Of a stretch of DNA of 64,000 bases, positions 1 through 11,961 are shown piece by piece. The position numbers were made by a program, and so were the translations under genes. The notes under the pieces were generated by a model. That model saw only the letters and a program-made list of their open reading frames with translations, did no database searches and was not told where the DNA came from. Source of the stretch: Salinivibrio sp. ES.052 (GTDB lineage Bacteria > Pseudomonadota > Gammaproteobacteria > Enterobacterales > Vibrionaceae). The first letter of the stretch is position 1, and the number at the start of each line of letters is the position of its first letter. The stretch spans positions 1,830,251 through 1,894,250 of the forward strand of contig NZ_FSRI01000001.1 of assembly GCF_900141775.1 (NCBI RefSeq), in the 5' to 3' direction.

Positions 1-482
1 AAGCGAATGGTACGTGTTTGATTCATGATGGCGCGTTCAATGGTTTGGCGGATCCACCACGTCGCATAGGTTGAGAAACGGAAACCACGCTCTGGGTCAA
101 ACTTCTCGACCGCGCGGATCAGGCCAAGGTTACCCTCTTCAACCAGATCTAACAGCGCCAGACCACGATTGGAATAACGACGGGAAATTTTCACCACCAA
201 GCGGAGGTTGCTCTCAATCATACGCTTGCGAGCCACTTCGTCACCACGCAAAGCTCGGCGCGCGTACAGTACCTCTTCTTCCGCAGTTAGGAGCGGTGAA
301 AAACCAATTTCACTCAGGTAAAGTTGGGTGGCATCTGAAGCCTTTGAGGTGGCCGCTTGTTGCTGAACAGCCTCCTCGACTTCTTCGACCACTTCTTCAG
401 CTTGAGAACGCGCCTCAACGGTGTCGAACTCCACGTCTTGATTCAAGCCGTCCAGTCTCTTTGCGGTATTTGTTTGGCTCAT
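1..482 (-). CDS. rpoS: RNA polymerase sigma factor RpoS (5' part only)
   Basis: Stationary-phase and general-stress sigma factor. Only the first 160 or so codons lie in the window; the gene runs off the left edge. The translation from the ATG at 482 begins [16 protein letters not shown]. It has a short acidic, Glu-rich region, then sigma region 1.2 ([20 protein letters not shown]) and region 2 with the core-binding and -10-recognition helices ([39 protein letters not shown]). The RpoS-type N-terminus and the position downstream of nlpD separate it from RpoD and RpoH. In enterobacteria the main rpoS promoter lies inside nlpD; the 99-base gap here contains no clear terminator, so the same arrangement is possible. 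Confidence 0.96.
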   Translation of the reverse strand, partial: MSQTNTAKRLDGLNQDVEFDTVEARSQAEEVVEEVEEAVQQQAATSKASDATQLYLSEIGFSPLLTAEEEVLYARRALRGDEVARKRMIESNLRLVVKISRRYSNRGLALLDLVEEGNLGLIRAVEKFDPERGFRFSTYATWWIRQTIERAIMNQTRTIR

Positions 483-581
483 AGCGCCTCCCTTATGACG
501 TAGCAGCAAAGCAGAATTCGTTTCTGCTTTCACCGGCCCCGTCACATTGTGGCTGCGCGATATCACCTTGGTTTCCCTGTG

Positions 582-1517
582 CTACCGCTTTGGCAGATAA
601 TGCAACGGATTGACCGATTTTCCTTTGTAGCGAATTTCAAAATGCAACCGAACACTGTTTGCACCAGAACTGCCCATTGAAGCTATTTTTTGCCCCTTTT
701 TGACAGTACGGCCTTCTGAAACATAGAACCTATCGTTGTGCGCATAAGCACTCAGATAATCATCATTGTGTTTCACTATTATTAATTTACCGTAACCTCG
801 AAGTGCGCTTCCGGCGTACACGACTTTACCATCCGCCGCCGCCTGAATACCCTGTCCTCGTTGTCCAGCAATATCTATGCCCTTATTGCCTCGCTCTGTG
901 CTAGAAAATCGGGACACCATCCGGCCTCTTGTTGGCCATTGCCAGCTTATCTGTTGGTTCGATGAGCTCGCGGTCCGCTTGTTAACATTTTTTTTACTTT
1001 TTGCTTTAGTTTGACTGTACCCCGACGAAGTCCCCGATTCAACGCTTTTTGTGCGTTCAGTCGCGGTTTTTGACTTATTTTTCTCCTCAAATTTGCTAAG
1101 TTCAGCGCTTTTTCTAGAAGATGCTGCTACTACACTTGCGCTTGCAGCCGAATTTGTAGCTGAGGCCACAGAAGCGGCACTTGATGCCGGTGTCGACACC
1201 AGAGAAGAAGAGCTCGATGTCGACGTCGCCACATCAGGACGCTGGTAGGCGGGCTTCCACAATGCTAGCGTCTGCCCGGGATAGATGGTGTAGGGGCGCT
1301 GTAAATCATTATGCTCGATGATGTCGTCGATATCGCGATCAGTGATGTAGGCGATGTAATAGAGGGTATCGCCCTTTTTCACTTCGTAATAACTGCCGCG
1401 ATAGCTGCCTCTATCAACGCTGGTATAATCGGGGGTCACACTAGATACCGGTGCCGGCCCTCGCCAGGAGCAACCAGATAAAAAAACTAGTAGTGACAGA
1501 AAAAACGCGATTTTCAT
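582..1517 (-). CDS. nlpD: Murein hydrolase activator NlpD (LysM + M23 lipoprotein)
   Basis: Outer-membrane lipoprotein that in E. coli activates the amidase AmiC for septal peptidoglycan splitting. The start was placed at the ATG at 1517 rather than the longer open frame (to 1598), because this gives a clean lipoprotein signal with lipobox LSGC (Cys16). A LysM domain follows at about residues 43-88 (YYEVKKGDTLYYIA). Then comes a long Ser/Ala/Lys-rich low-complexity linker, and a C-terminal M23 domain from about residue 190 (GRMVSRFSS, KGIDIAG, RLHFEIRYKG). The usual zinc-ligand histidine is replaced (GIDIAGQRG), as in non-catalytic NlpD/EnvC activators. It lies 34 bases after pcm and before rpoS, the classic order. 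Confidence 0.95.
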   Translation of the reverse strand: MKIAFFLSLLVFLSGCSWRGPAPVSSVTPDYTSVDRGSYRGSYYEVKKGDTLYYIAYITDRDIDDIIEHNDLQRPYTIYPGQTLALWKPAYQRPDVATSTSSSSSLVSTPASSAASVASATNSAASASVVAASSRKSAELSKFEEKNKSKTATERTKSVESGTSSGYSQTKAKSKKNVNKRTASSSNQQISWQWPTRGRMVSRFSSTERGNKGIDIAGQRGQGIQAAADGKVVYAGSALRGYGKLIIVKHNDDYLSAYAHNDRFYVSEGRTVKKGQKIASMGSSGANSVRLHFEIRYKGKSVNPLHYLPKR

Positions 1518-1551
1518 CTGTTTTAAAATACAGCTCCATCTCTGAGGCAGT

Positions 1552-2172
1552 TTATGCCAGCTCACCCGCAACAAGGGGAACAAATTTAACCGATTCAACT
1601 GTCTCGGTATGGAAAGCGGTTCCCTGGCGCGTGACCTTCATCAACGCTTGATCAGTATCGCCAATCGGGATAAGCATCACTCCGCCTTCATTCAGTTGAT
1701 CACACAACGCCTCGGGTATCGTCGTCGCGGCAGCAGTCACCATGATGGCGTCATACGGACCTTTCGTTGGCCAACCTTGCCAGCCATCGCCGTGTTTGGT
1801 CGACACGTTATAAATATCCAATTGTTTTAAGCGTCGTTTGGCTAGCATTTGTAGTTGCTTGATCCGCTCGACAGAGTAAACATGATCCACCAAATTAGCG
1901 AGGATCGCCGTTTGATAACCGGAGCCCGTCCCAATTTCTAAAATGCGACTATCGCGTTGCAAATTGAGAAGTGATGTCATCTTAGCCACAATATAAGGTT
2001 GTGAAATGGTTTGTCCCCACCCTATGGGTAATGCATTGTTTCCATAAGCTTGGTGGGTCATGGCTTCAGAGACAAATAAGTGTCTGGGTACGGCCTGCAT
2101 GGCACCGAGAACATCAGTGTCCGTCACACCTTGTTGCCGCAAAAATTGAATAAGTGATTGCGCTTGACTCAA
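1552..2172 (-). CDS. pcm: Protein-L-isoaspartate O-methyltransferase
   Basis: Cytoplasmic repair enzyme that uses S-adenosylmethionine to methylate isoaspartyl residues in aged proteins, starting their return to aspartate. At 206 residues it is normal length. The SAM-binding motif I is [11 protein letters not shown] at residues 79-89, and the family's N-terminal [22 protein letters not shown] stretch precedes it (split here: RHLFVSEAM, then [11 protein letters not shown]). The C-terminus LVPLVAGEL is also typical. It sits between surE and nlpD in the conserved surE-pcm-nlpD-rpoS block, consistent with a stationary-phase maintenance role. The 84-base gap from surE is the longest within this run. 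Confidence 0.96.
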   Translation of the reverse strand: MSQAQSLIQFLRQQGVTDTDVLGAMQAVPRHLFVSEAMTHQAYGNNALPIGWGQTISQPYIVAKMTSLLNLQRDSRILEIGTGSGYQTAILANLVDHVYSVERIKQLQMLAKRRLKQLDIYNVSTKHGDGWQGWPTKGPYDAIMVTAAATTIPEALCDQLNEGGVMLIPIGDTDQALMKVTRQGTAFHTETVESVKFVPLVAGELA

Positions 2173-2256
2173 CGTCTGCTTCCTTTATCACTGAGTATTA
2201 ATCGATTGATAGAGTCGCCGATCATTGCGGCTGACCCTCTGTAGCACGCCCAGCCG

Positions 2257-2994
2257 CTATTCTGTTAGCCACTGAGAGAACGCGCCAAGGGTATCGTGCG
2301 CGGTTAAATCCACTTGCAGTGGCGTAATAGAAACATATTGCCCGGCAATCGCATGGAAATCGGTCCCTGGCCCTGCATCTTGTGTTTTCCCCGGCGCTCC
2401 AATCCAGTATATCGGTTTGCCACGTGGATCGCTTTGCTTTATCACGTCTTCCGCATGATGACGAGCACCAAGGCGAGTCACTTTCCAACCTTCGAGGCTA
2501 TCAATAGGCACATCAGGCACATTAATATTAATCAAACGGTGGCTCGGGGCCGCATGGCGCTGATTCTTTGCCAAAAACTGCTTCACTACATGGGCCGCGG
2601 TCTCAAAGTGTTGATGTCCGCAAAGCGAGACAGCAATGGCCGGTGCGCCCAGGAAGAATCCTTCAGTGGCCGCGGCGACAGTGCCCGAATACAGCACGTC
2701 ATCACCTAAATTCGCACCATGATTAATCCCCGTGATCACAAAATCGGGCTCCCAAGGCAACAACTGGCGTAATGCTAAATGTACCGAGTCAGTGGGGGTG
2801 CCCTGAACAGCATAACGCTGAAGACCTAGCTCGCGCACACGTAAAGGGTTTTCTAAGGTGAGTGAGTTTGACGCACCTGAACAATTGCGATCAGGCGCGG
2901 CAACCACCACATCAGCGATGGTCGATAACGCCTCGGTCAAGGTTTGGATCCCTTGAGCATGGTAACCGTCGTCGTTACTAATCAATATTCGCAT
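2257..2994 (-). CDS. surE: 5'/3'-nucleotidase SurE
   Basis: Metal-dependent survival phosphatase that dephosphorylates nucleoside 5'- and 3'-monophosphates and short polyphosphate. At 245 residues it is near the usual 250. The metal-binding residues are visible: Asp8-Asp9 in ISNDDG, Ser39 in NCSGASNS, and the Asn in GINHGANLG. The gene overlaps the end of truD by 17 bases, which suggests translational coupling. Confidence 0.96.
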   Translation of the reverse strand: MRILISNDDGYHAQGIQTLTEALSTIADVVVAAPDRNCSGASNSLTLENPLRVRELGLQRYAVQGTPTDSVHLALRQLLPWEPDFVITGINHGANLGDDVLYSGTVAAATEGFFLGAPAIAVSLCGHQHFETAAHVVKQFLAKNQRHAAPSHRLININVPDVPIDSLEGWKVTRLGARHHAEDVIKQSDPRGKPIYWIGAPGKTQDAGPGTDFHAIAGQYVSITPLQVDLTAHDTLGAFSQWLTE

Positions 2995-4012
2995 GGTGCT
3001 CTCCTTGTTGGCTTGCGACGACTAACTCCCGCATTACCGCAGTGGCAAATGCGCCAGCAGGTAAAAAGAAACTCACCGTTAATGTTTGGGCATCGTGCGT
3101 CCAAGTCATCGCTTGGGGAACTAAAACTATCCGACGACGATCGTGGCGCATGCGATTATCACGGATCAACGCGAGTAAGTCTGGCTCTTGATCCACTATG
3201 CGTTGCTCAAATTGCTCGGCATCGGCTGTGGTCGGCAAGGCATTATCCCCTGTTAATGGGGCGGTAATATGTTGCTGATGCTGTCCAGCTTGATCAATCA
3301 CCTCAATCTGTTGCTGCTCATTCAAGCAAAGATCGCCCGCTAATGTTTGCTCAAACAAACCGGCTTCTAATCGGGCAGAAACGACGTGGTTAAACAATAA
3401 TGCACGCGCTGCCGAGAGATAAAAGCTACGTTTATTTTTATCCCGTACTTTGTGCTCTCCCCGCCCCCATGCGCGAGCCGTCTCCACATTATTGCCACCA
3501 CGACCAAATCGCTGTGCGCCGAAATAATTAGGAACCCCTTGTTTTGCAATCGCTTCAAGGCGTGGTATCAGAGCTTGCGGATCCTCCAGTTGACGGATAC
3601 ATAAAGTAAACTGATTCCCCGTCAAATCCCCCGGGCGTAGTTTGTGCTGGTGACGCGCAGTCCCTTCAATACTGACGACCCCTGGGTGCATCTCGACGAA
3701 TTCACGTAAATCTGGATCGTCTTTACCTGGTAGGTGAACGCTAAACCATTGCTCAGTCACGGCATGTCTATCTTTGAGGCCCGCCCAACTCACTTGACGC
3801 GAGGTAACGCCGCAGGCTTTTGCCAGTTCATTGGCCACATATTTGGTGTTTTCACCCCGCTTTTTAATGCGTACCAGAAAGTGCTCACCTTGTCCGGAAG
3901 GCGAGAACCCCAAGGTTTCCGAGACAATAAAATCATCAGGGGTCGATTTTAACACCCCCGTTTGAGAGGGCTGGCCGTGTAGGTACGCCAGAGGAGTCAG
4001 TAAGTCTGTCAT
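2978..4012 (-). CDS. truD: tRNA pseudouridine(13) synthase TruD
   Basis: Converts uridine 13 of tRNA-Glu to pseudouridine. The protein has 344 residues. The catalytic aspartate is in the signature [13 protein letters not shown] (Asp81), and the TruD insertion domain motif [14 protein letters not shown] follows. The start overlaps the end of ispF by 4 bases, so expression is probably coupled in the ispD-ispF-truD-surE-pcm run. Confidence 0.96.
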   Translation of the reverse strand: MTDLLTPLAYLHGQPSQTGVLKSTPDDFIVSETLGFSPSGQGEHFLVRIKKRGENTKYVANELAKACGVTSRQVSWAGLKDRHAVTEQWFSVHLPGKDDPDLREFVEMHPGVVSIEGTARHQHKLRPGDLTGNQFTLCIRQLEDPQALIPRLEAIAKQGVPNYFGAQRFGRGGNNVETARAWGRGEHKVRDKNKRSFYLSAARALLFNHVVSARLEAGLFEQTLAGDLCLNEQQQIEVIDQAGQHQQHITAPLTGDNALPTTADAEQFEQRIVDQEPDLLALIRDNRMRHDRRRIVLVPQAMTWTHDAQTLTVSFFLPAGAFATAVMRELVVASQQGEHHANID

Positions 4013-4491
4013 AGGACCTCTTTATTGAGTAATACGACCGCTTCACACGCGATACCTTCTTTTCGACCGGTAAACCCAAGGCGCTCCGATGTCGTGGCTT
4101 TGACATTGATGGTCTCCATCGCTGTGCAAAGATCCGCCGCAATGGCGGTACGCATTGCCTCGATATGCGGGCCCATTTTAGGGGCTTGAGCAATAATGGT
4201 GATGTCTGCATTACCAAGCTGGTAACCTTTAGAACGCACTTTGCTATAAACATCGCGCAGCAACATGCGACTATCGGCACCTTTCCATTCATCACTGGTA
4301 TCAGGAAAGTGCTGACCAATATCACCCGCAGCAATCGCCCCCAGTAACGCATCGCAAAGCGCATGCAGGGCAACATCACCATCAGAATGAGCCACTAGGC
4401 CTTGTTCATAAGGCACAGCGACCCCACCGATGATGACGGGACCCTCGCCGCCAAATTTATGCACGTCGAACCCGTGTCCAATTCGAATCAT
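4009..4491 (-). CDS. ispF: 2-C-methyl-D-erythritol 2,4-cyclodiphosphate synthase
   Basis: Fifth step of the MEP isoprenoid pathway, cyclising CDP-ME 2-phosphate with loss of CMP. The start was taken as the ATG at 4491 ([13 protein letters not shown]), which gives the family length of 160 residues. The longer open frame to 4533 would run further into ispD. Zinc ligands Asp9 and His11 sit in GFDVH. The C-terminal [15 protein letters not shown] is the family signature. It overlaps ispD by 4 bases. Confidence 0.96.
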   Translation of the reverse strand: MIRIGHGFDVHKFGGEGPVIIGGVAVPYEQGLVAHSDGDVALHALCDALLGAIAAGDIGQHFPDTSDEWKGADSRMLLRDVYSKVRSKGYQLGNADITIIAQAPKMGPHIEAMRTAIAADLCTAMETINVKATTSERLGFTGRKEGIACEAVVLLNKEVL

Positions 4492-5186
4492 GATTTGCCT
4501 TCTTGTTGTGAAAGGTAAAACTCCGCCAACCACTTATCTTCTGGGTGCGTGACCTTAATATTACTCGCACTCGCCGGGACAAGAACGGGCTGCCCGCCTA
4601 TTGCTTCGACCGCGGAAGCCTCATCGGTGACGGTATCGTCCGCCTGAATAAGCGCTTGTTTGAGCGTTTGGGTTAAAAACATCTGTGGCGTCAGTGCATG
4701 CCAAAGCGCTTGGCGATCTACCGTGTACGCCACCCGACCTTGCGCATTGGCGCGCTTCATGGTGTCTCTCACAGGGGCCGCCAGTAAAGCGCCATCATCA
4801 TGGGACTGAGCGTGAGTGATTAAAGCATCAATATCTGAATGAGTGATACAAGGCCGTGCTGCATCATGGACCATCACCCACTGCGTGGTGACCGCTTCCA
4901 ATCCTGCTTGGACCGAGGTGGCACGTGTCGCCCCACCCAGTACAACCCGCACATTCGGGTGCTCACTTAAGCCTGTTTGTGCAAAATAAGTATCTTTAGC
5001 ACCAATGGCAATGATCACTGTATTGATCGCCGGGTGCGACAATAAACGCTCAACGGTATGCTGAATAAGCATTTTGCCGGCTAAAGAGAGGTATTGTTTG
5101 GGACAGTCTGTCTGCATCCGACTACCCACGCCTGCCGCAGGGACTACCGCGCTGATACCAGGCAGCAAAGAGGTTTGTTCGACCAC
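4488..5186 (-). CDS. ispD: 2-C-methyl-D-erythritol 4-phosphate cytidylyltransferase
   Basis: Third step of the MEP pathway, joining CTP and MEP to make CDP-ME. The 232 residues carry the nucleotide-binding signature PAAGVGSRM at 16-24 followed by [11 protein letters not shown], and the second motif [10 protein letters not shown]. The start is a GTG at 5186 with a purine-rich stretch just upstream. IspD and IspF are separate proteins here, not the IspDF fusion found in some alpha-proteobacteria. ftsB lies 43 bases upstream. Confidence 0.96.
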   Translation of the reverse strand: MVEQTSLLPGISAVVPAAGVGSRMQTDCPKQYLSLAGKMLIQHTVERLLSHPAINTVIIAIGAKDTYFAQTGLSEHPNVRVVLGGATRATSVQAGLEAVTTQWVMVHDAARPCITHSDIDALITHAQSHDDGALLAAPVRDTMKRANAQGRVAYTVDRQALWHALTPQMFLTQTLKQALIQADDTVTDEASAVEAIGGQPVLVPASASNIKVTHPEDKWLAEFYLSQQEGKS

Positions 5187-5229
5187 AATTTATCTTCTTC
5201 GGTTATACCGCTATCAAGCGATGAGTAGG

Positions 5230-5508
5230 TTATTGCGTTTTATCGACCAGTCGGAAAAAAGTCTCATCAGGTTTGATCATGCCAAGTTCGTTACGTGCAC
5301 GCTCCTCTATTGCTTCTTGGCCACGCTTCAAGTCCGCAATCTCAGCATACATTTGCTGATTACGCGTCACTAATTTTTGGTTAGCTTGTTGCTGCACGGC
5401 GACATTCGCTTCAATTTGCCAATAATCCGTCACGCCATTTTTGCCTAACCACAGTTCGTACTGTAGCCAAACGAGCGTGAGAAATAGCGCAACCGATAGC
5501 AGCCTCAT
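5230..5508 (-). CDS. ftsB: Cell division protein FtsB
   Basis: Small bitopic inner-membrane protein of the FtsQBL divisome subcomplex. The 92 residues show one N-terminal membrane helix ([18 protein letters not shown]), then a short periplasmic coiled coil ([20 protein letters not shown]), and end with the conserved [15 protein letters not shown] stretch. It lies between eno and ispD, its standard location in gamma-proteobacteria. Confidence 0.94.
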   Translation of the reverse strand: MRLLSVALFLTLVWLQYELWLGKNGVTDYWQIEANVAVQQQANQKLVTRNQQMYAEIADLKRGQEAIEERARNELGMIKPDETFFRLVDKTQ

Positions 5509-5607
5509 ACCTGTACTCCTTCCAACATCGGCTCAACGTATTCACACAATGATTGTTAACCGCATAGGCTAGCGGATCAGCTAGCTGGTGTCATGGTTTT
5601 CCTAAAT

Positions 5608-5637
5608 GAAAAAAGCCGCCCCGAGGGACGGCTTTAT
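5608..5637 (-). terminator. Rho-independent terminator downstream of eno
   Basis: A stem AAAGCCGTCCC/GGGGCGGCTTT with a short loop is followed on the minus strand by a T run. It lies 25 bases past the eno stop codon, separating eno from the ftsB-isp operon. Confidence 0.85.
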
Positions 5638-5661
5638 CGCAAAAAAGTGTCTAAACGCCGA

Positions 5662-6978
<1,317 letters not shown>

Positions 6979-6990
6979 TCATTGTTTTTT

Positions 6991-7027
6991 AAAAAGTAAA
7001 AAGCGGCTGCCTACTAGGCCCACCGCT
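6991..7027 (-). terminator. Probable intrinsic terminator between pyrG and eno
   Basis: On the minus strand AGCGG...CCGCT encloses an inner GCCT/AGGC hairpin and is followed by a T-rich tract. The stem is imperfect, so it may only attenuate read-through into eno. Confidence 0.6.
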
Positions 7028-7037
7028 CGAATGTCGT

Positions 7038-8702
<1,665 letters not shown>

Positions 8703-8727
8703 TTAATGAAGTTCTGGACGGGATATT

Positions 8728-8756
8728 ATGATACCAGACCCCACTGACTCCCACAA
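8728..8756 (-). promoter_or_regulatory. Candidate sigma-70 promoter of pyrG
   Basis: On the minus strand TTGTGG (8756-8751) and TATCAT (8733-8728) are spaced by 17 bases, about 60 bases before the pyrG start. The match to consensus is moderate. Confidence 0.4.
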
Positions 8757-8787
8757 TGTGAAAGCTAACACACACACCCGTGTTTTT

Positions 8788-8814
8788 AATTGTCACAAAT
8801 CAATTATGACAATT
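8788..8814. repeat. Inverted repeat upstream of pyrG
   Basis: Perfect 8-base arms AATTGTCA and TGACAATT are separated by 11 bases, between mazG and pyrG. No T run follows on either strand in a terminator-like position. It lies about 80 bases upstream of the likely pyrG transcription start, so it could be an operator or a weak mazG 3' hairpin. Confidence 0.5.
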
Positions 8815-8827
8815 ACAGAATATCGTC

Positions 8828-9622
8828 TTACTCGCGCTTTTTAACCGACTGCCATGTCGATTCTAGTTCATCTAACTGACATTGTTGAATGTTTTTCCCA
8901 TCATCACGTAACTTCTTTTCAACATGACGAAAGCGACGTTCAAATTTTTGGTTCGCGTGACGTAATGCTTGCTCGGCATCAGTGCCTAAGTGGCGGGCCA
9001 AGTTCACAACCGAAAACAAGAGGTCGCCCATTTCTTCATCGACGCGAGCTTGATCAATGTGCACCTGAACGAGCTCTTGTTCAATTTCTTCAATCTCTTC
9101 CCGCACTTTATCTATGACCGGGGGCACCGTTGACCAATCAAATCCCACTCGCGCACACCGTTTTTGTAAATGATGAGCGCGTGTCAACGCGGGCAGACCT
9201 TGCGTGACGCCGTCTAATACGCTCATTGGCTGTGTCGAGGGGTTTTTCCCTGCACGTTCTTTCGCCTTAATGCCTTCCCAATCAGGCTCCATTAATGGCT
9301 GACCTTCAGCATCTTTGGGTCCAAACACATGAGGATGACGGCGCGTAAGCTTGTCGCAAATAGCACCGACCACCTCATCAAAATCAAACTGATTTTCTTC
9401 CCGTCCCAATTGACTGTAGAACACGATTTGAAAAAGGAGGTCGCCCAGCTCATCTTTTAGGTCTGACCAGTTTTCACGTTCAATCGCATCCGCCACTTCG
9501 TAGGCTTCTTCCAGCGTGTGCGGCACAATAGTGGCGAAGGTTTGTGCTTTATCCCAGTCGCAACCATTTTGGGGATCACGTAACGTCGCCATAATAGAAA
9601 GTAACTTGTTGATCGATGCCAT
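8828..9622 (-). CDS. mazG: Nucleoside triphosphate pyrophosphohydrolase MazG
   Basis: Hydrolyses (d)NTPs to NMP and pyrophosphate; in E. coli it lowers ppGpp effects and removes aberrant nucleotides. The 264 residues contain two tandem MazG all-alpha domains, each with the acidic EExxE...D motif: LEEAYEVADAIE and ELGDLLFQIVFYSQL in the first, EEIEEIEQEL and EEMGDLLFSVVNLAR in the second. It lies just downstream of relA, as in E. coli, although mazEF is not between them here. A likely relA terminator sits 18 bases before its start. Confidence 0.96.
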   Translation of the reverse strand: MASINKLLSIMATLRDPQNGCDWDKAQTFATIVPHTLEEAYEVADAIERENWSDLKDELGDLLFQIVFYSQLGREENQFDFDEVVGAICDKLTRRHPHVFGPKDAEGQPLMEPDWEGIKAKERAGKNPSTQPMSVLDGVTQGLPALTRAHHLQKRCARVGFDWSTVPPVIDKVREEIEEIEQELVQVHIDQARVDEEMGDLLFSVVNLARHLGTDAEQALRHANQKFERRFRHVEKKLRDDGKNIQQCQLDELESTWQSVKKRE

Positions 9623-9639
9623 ATGCGTCCTTTGTAAGG

Positions 9640-9663
9640 AAAACGCCCTGTCAAAACAGGGCG
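9640..9663 (-). terminator. Terminator downstream of relA
   Basis: Perfect 8-bp stem CGCCCTGT/ACAGGGCG with a 4-base loop, followed on the minus strand by TTTT, 12 bases past the relA stop. mazG starts right after it, so read-through is possible. Confidence 0.7.
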
Positions 9664-9674
9664 AGGAGAGGAGG

Positions 9675-11891
9675 TTAACGAAGGCGCTTGGCTTCTATCA
9701 CATCTTTGACTTGCTCAAGCCGGTTAACAATGCGACTTAAGGTGTCTAGATCAGAAATTTCCAAGTCAAAGTCCATAATGGACATCTGCTTTTTATAATC
9801 AATGCGACTTTGCATCCCCGCCACACGCGCTTTCTCGTTGCTTAACACGTTATTGATATCTTTGACCAGTCCGGTTCGCTCGTTTGCAGAAAGGCGAATG
9901 CGTACATGGTATTGACCAATATGGCCTTTTCCCCACACCGTTGCGATAATCCGCTCTGGCGCATGATGGCTAAGTTCATTAAGTTGCTCGCAATCCGCAC
10001 GGTGCACAGATATACCCCGCCCTTGAGTGACAAACCCTTTGATATCATCGCCCGGTAACGGCTGGCAACAACGGGCGAGGTGCGTCATTAAGTTATCGAC
10101 CCCTTCGACAACCACAGCATCGCGGTGGGCCTTACCGGTGCTCGGCTTTTGTTCGCTTTGTTGCAGTTTCTCTAACAACTGCTGCTCTTCTTCCTCCAAG
10201 CTCGGTTTATTAATCAGACCATTAATATGATTTACCACCTGATTAATGCGCAAATCGCCGCTCCCAACCCCTGCATAGAGTTCGTCAAGCGTGTTCACAT
10301 TAAACCGTTTTAGCGCCAAGTTCGCATCTTTACTGATGCCGCCTATTTTCTGCAACTCGGTATCTAAGATCTCCTTGCCTGCGGCAATGTTCTTGTCTTT
10401 GTCTTGCTTACGGAACCAAGCATTTATTTTGGCACGCGCGCGACCGGAATTGACAAAACCATGGCTTGGGTTGAGCCAGTCACGTGAAGGATTAGGCTCT
10501 TTTTGGGTAATAATTTCTACCTGATCGCCCATCTGTAGATGATAGGTGAAAGGAACGATACGCCCTTCTACCTTGGCACCAATACAACGGTGCCCCACTT
10601 CTGAGTGGATATGATAAGCAAAATCTAATGGCGTCGCACCGTTTGGTAAGTCCACCACATCGCCACGCGGGGTAAAGGCGTAAACCCGATCATCAAAGAC
10701 CTGACTACGCAATTCGTCCAGCATCTCACCGGAGTCAGACATTTCTTCTTGCCACGCCAGTAGTTTACGCAGCCAGGTGATCTTCTCATCGTATCCACTA
10801 CGGCCACTAGCAGCGCCTTCTTTGTATTTCCAGTGCGCTGCGACCCCCAGCTCAGCATCATCATGCATTTGCTTGGTGCGGATTTGGATTTCAACCGGTT
10901 TTCCTTCAGGCCCTAGTACCACGGTGTGAATGGACTGATAGCCGTTCGGTTTTGGATTAGCGACGTAATCATCAAACTCTTTCGGCAGATGACGGAACTG
11001 CGTATGCACAGCTCCAAGCGCGGCATAACAATCCTGTAATTCCTCGGCAATGATGCGAACAGCACGTACGTCAAACAACTCATCAAACTGCAGGTTTTTC
11101 TTCTGCATTTTTCGCCAGATGCTGTAAATGTGCTTGGGTCGCCCATAGACTTTCGCATTGATATGAGAGGCTTCCATTGCCTGCTGCAGACCTTCAACAA
11201 AAGCGCTGATATAACTTTCTCGATCGATCCGTCGTTCAGCTAATTGCTTAGCAATTTGCTTATACGTTTGCGCATGCTGATAACGGAACGCGTAATCTTC
11301 CAGCTCCCACTTTAGCTGACCAATCCCTAATCGGTTCGCTAAAGGCGCATAGATGTTAGCACTCTCTTTCGCGGCTTGTTGGCGAACAGGTTCCGAGGCA
11401 TCCTTCACTTCACGTAAGTGACAAACACGCTCAGCCAGCTTAATCACCACACAACGGAAGTCTTCCACCATGGATAACAACATGCGACGCACATTATCGA
11501 CCTGAGAAGAGGTCGCCTCGTCATCCGTTTGGGTGTTTAGGTGACGAATTGCCGCCGTTTGCTGGACGCCACGGATGAGGTTGACGATCGATGTTGAGTA
11601 GGTGTCAGAGAGGGTCTCCAAGGTCACCAGTTTTGCCTCAACCACAGGGAAAAGCAACGCAGCCAACAAGGTGTCTGCATCCATGCTCAACATCACCAGG
11701 ATTTCAATCATCTCTCTGCCTCGCCACAAAGGTAGGCGGAGCGCTGATTCCTCCTCGCTCAATGATCGGCAATATTGATAACCATCCAGCAAGGCTTGTG
11801 TCGTGGATGGATCCTGCCCGAGTCGCCTGACCCAAGTATTCAGATCAAACGCTTCGTCTTCGTGTAGGTGGGCTTCTCGTACCGCAACCAT
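9675..11891 (-). CDS. relA: GTP pyrophosphokinase RelA
   Basis: Ribosome-associated (p)ppGpp synthetase that senses uncharged tRNA. The start was set at the ATG at 11891 (MVAVREAHLHEDEAF), matching the family; an upstream in-frame ATG would add 21 unconvincing residues. The 738 residues comprise an inactive N-terminal HD-like domain (LAALLFPV, where the hydrolase would have His-Asp), the synthetase domain (YQSIHTVVLGPEGKPVEIQI), a TGS domain (VYAFTPRGDVVDLPNGATPLD), a Cys-containing zinc-finger-like region (LARCCQPLPGD) and a C-terminal ACT domain. The lost HD residues mark it as RelA rather than SpoT. Confidence 0.97.
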   Translation of the reverse strand: MVAVREAHLHEDEAFDLNTWVRRLGQDPSTTQALLDGYQYCRSLSEEESALRLPLWRGREMIEILVMLSMDADTLLAALLFPVVEAKLVTLETLSDTYSTSIVNLIRGVQQTAAIRHLNTQTDDEATSSQVDNVRRMLLSMVEDFRCVVIKLAERVCHLREVKDASEPVRQQAAKESANIYAPLANRLGIGQLKWELEDYAFRYQHAQTYKQIAKQLAERRIDRESYISAFVEGLQQAMEASHINAKVYGRPKHIYSIWRKMQKKNLQFDELFDVRAVRIIAEELQDCYAALGAVHTQFRHLPKEFDDYVANPKPNGYQSIHTVVLGPEGKPVEIQIRTKQMHDDAELGVAAHWKYKEGAASGRSGYDEKITWLRKLLAWQEEMSDSGEMLDELRSQVFDDRVYAFTPRGDVVDLPNGATPLDFAYHIHSEVGHRCIGAKVEGRIVPFTYHLQMGDQVEIITQKEPNPSRDWLNPSHGFVNSGRARAKINAWFRKQDKDKNIAAGKEILDTELQKIGGISKDANLALKRFNVNTLDELYAGVGSGDLRINQVVNHINGLINKPSLEEEEQQLLEKLQQSEQKPSTGKAHRDAVVVEGVDNLMTHLARCCQPLPGDDIKGFVTQGRGISVHRADCEQLNELSHHAPERIIATVWGKGHIGQYHVRIRLSANERTGLVKDINNVLSNEKARVAGMQSRIDYKKQMSIMDFDLEISDLDTLSRIVNRLEQVKDVIEAKRLR

Positions 11892-11961
11892 AAGTGTTCC
11901 TATCCTTAAATCTCTCGTCCTGACAAGAGAGGCGTGCCCATATCGACAGGCCACTGAAAGC

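Noticed and set aside
71-484. 137-codon plus-strand frame over rpoS
   Set aside because: Antisense shadow of the well-conserved rpoS N-terminal coding region.
8703-8712. Sigma-E-like GAACTT upstream of pyrG
   Set aside because: The possible -10 partner is only 11 bases away, too short for a sigma-E promoter.
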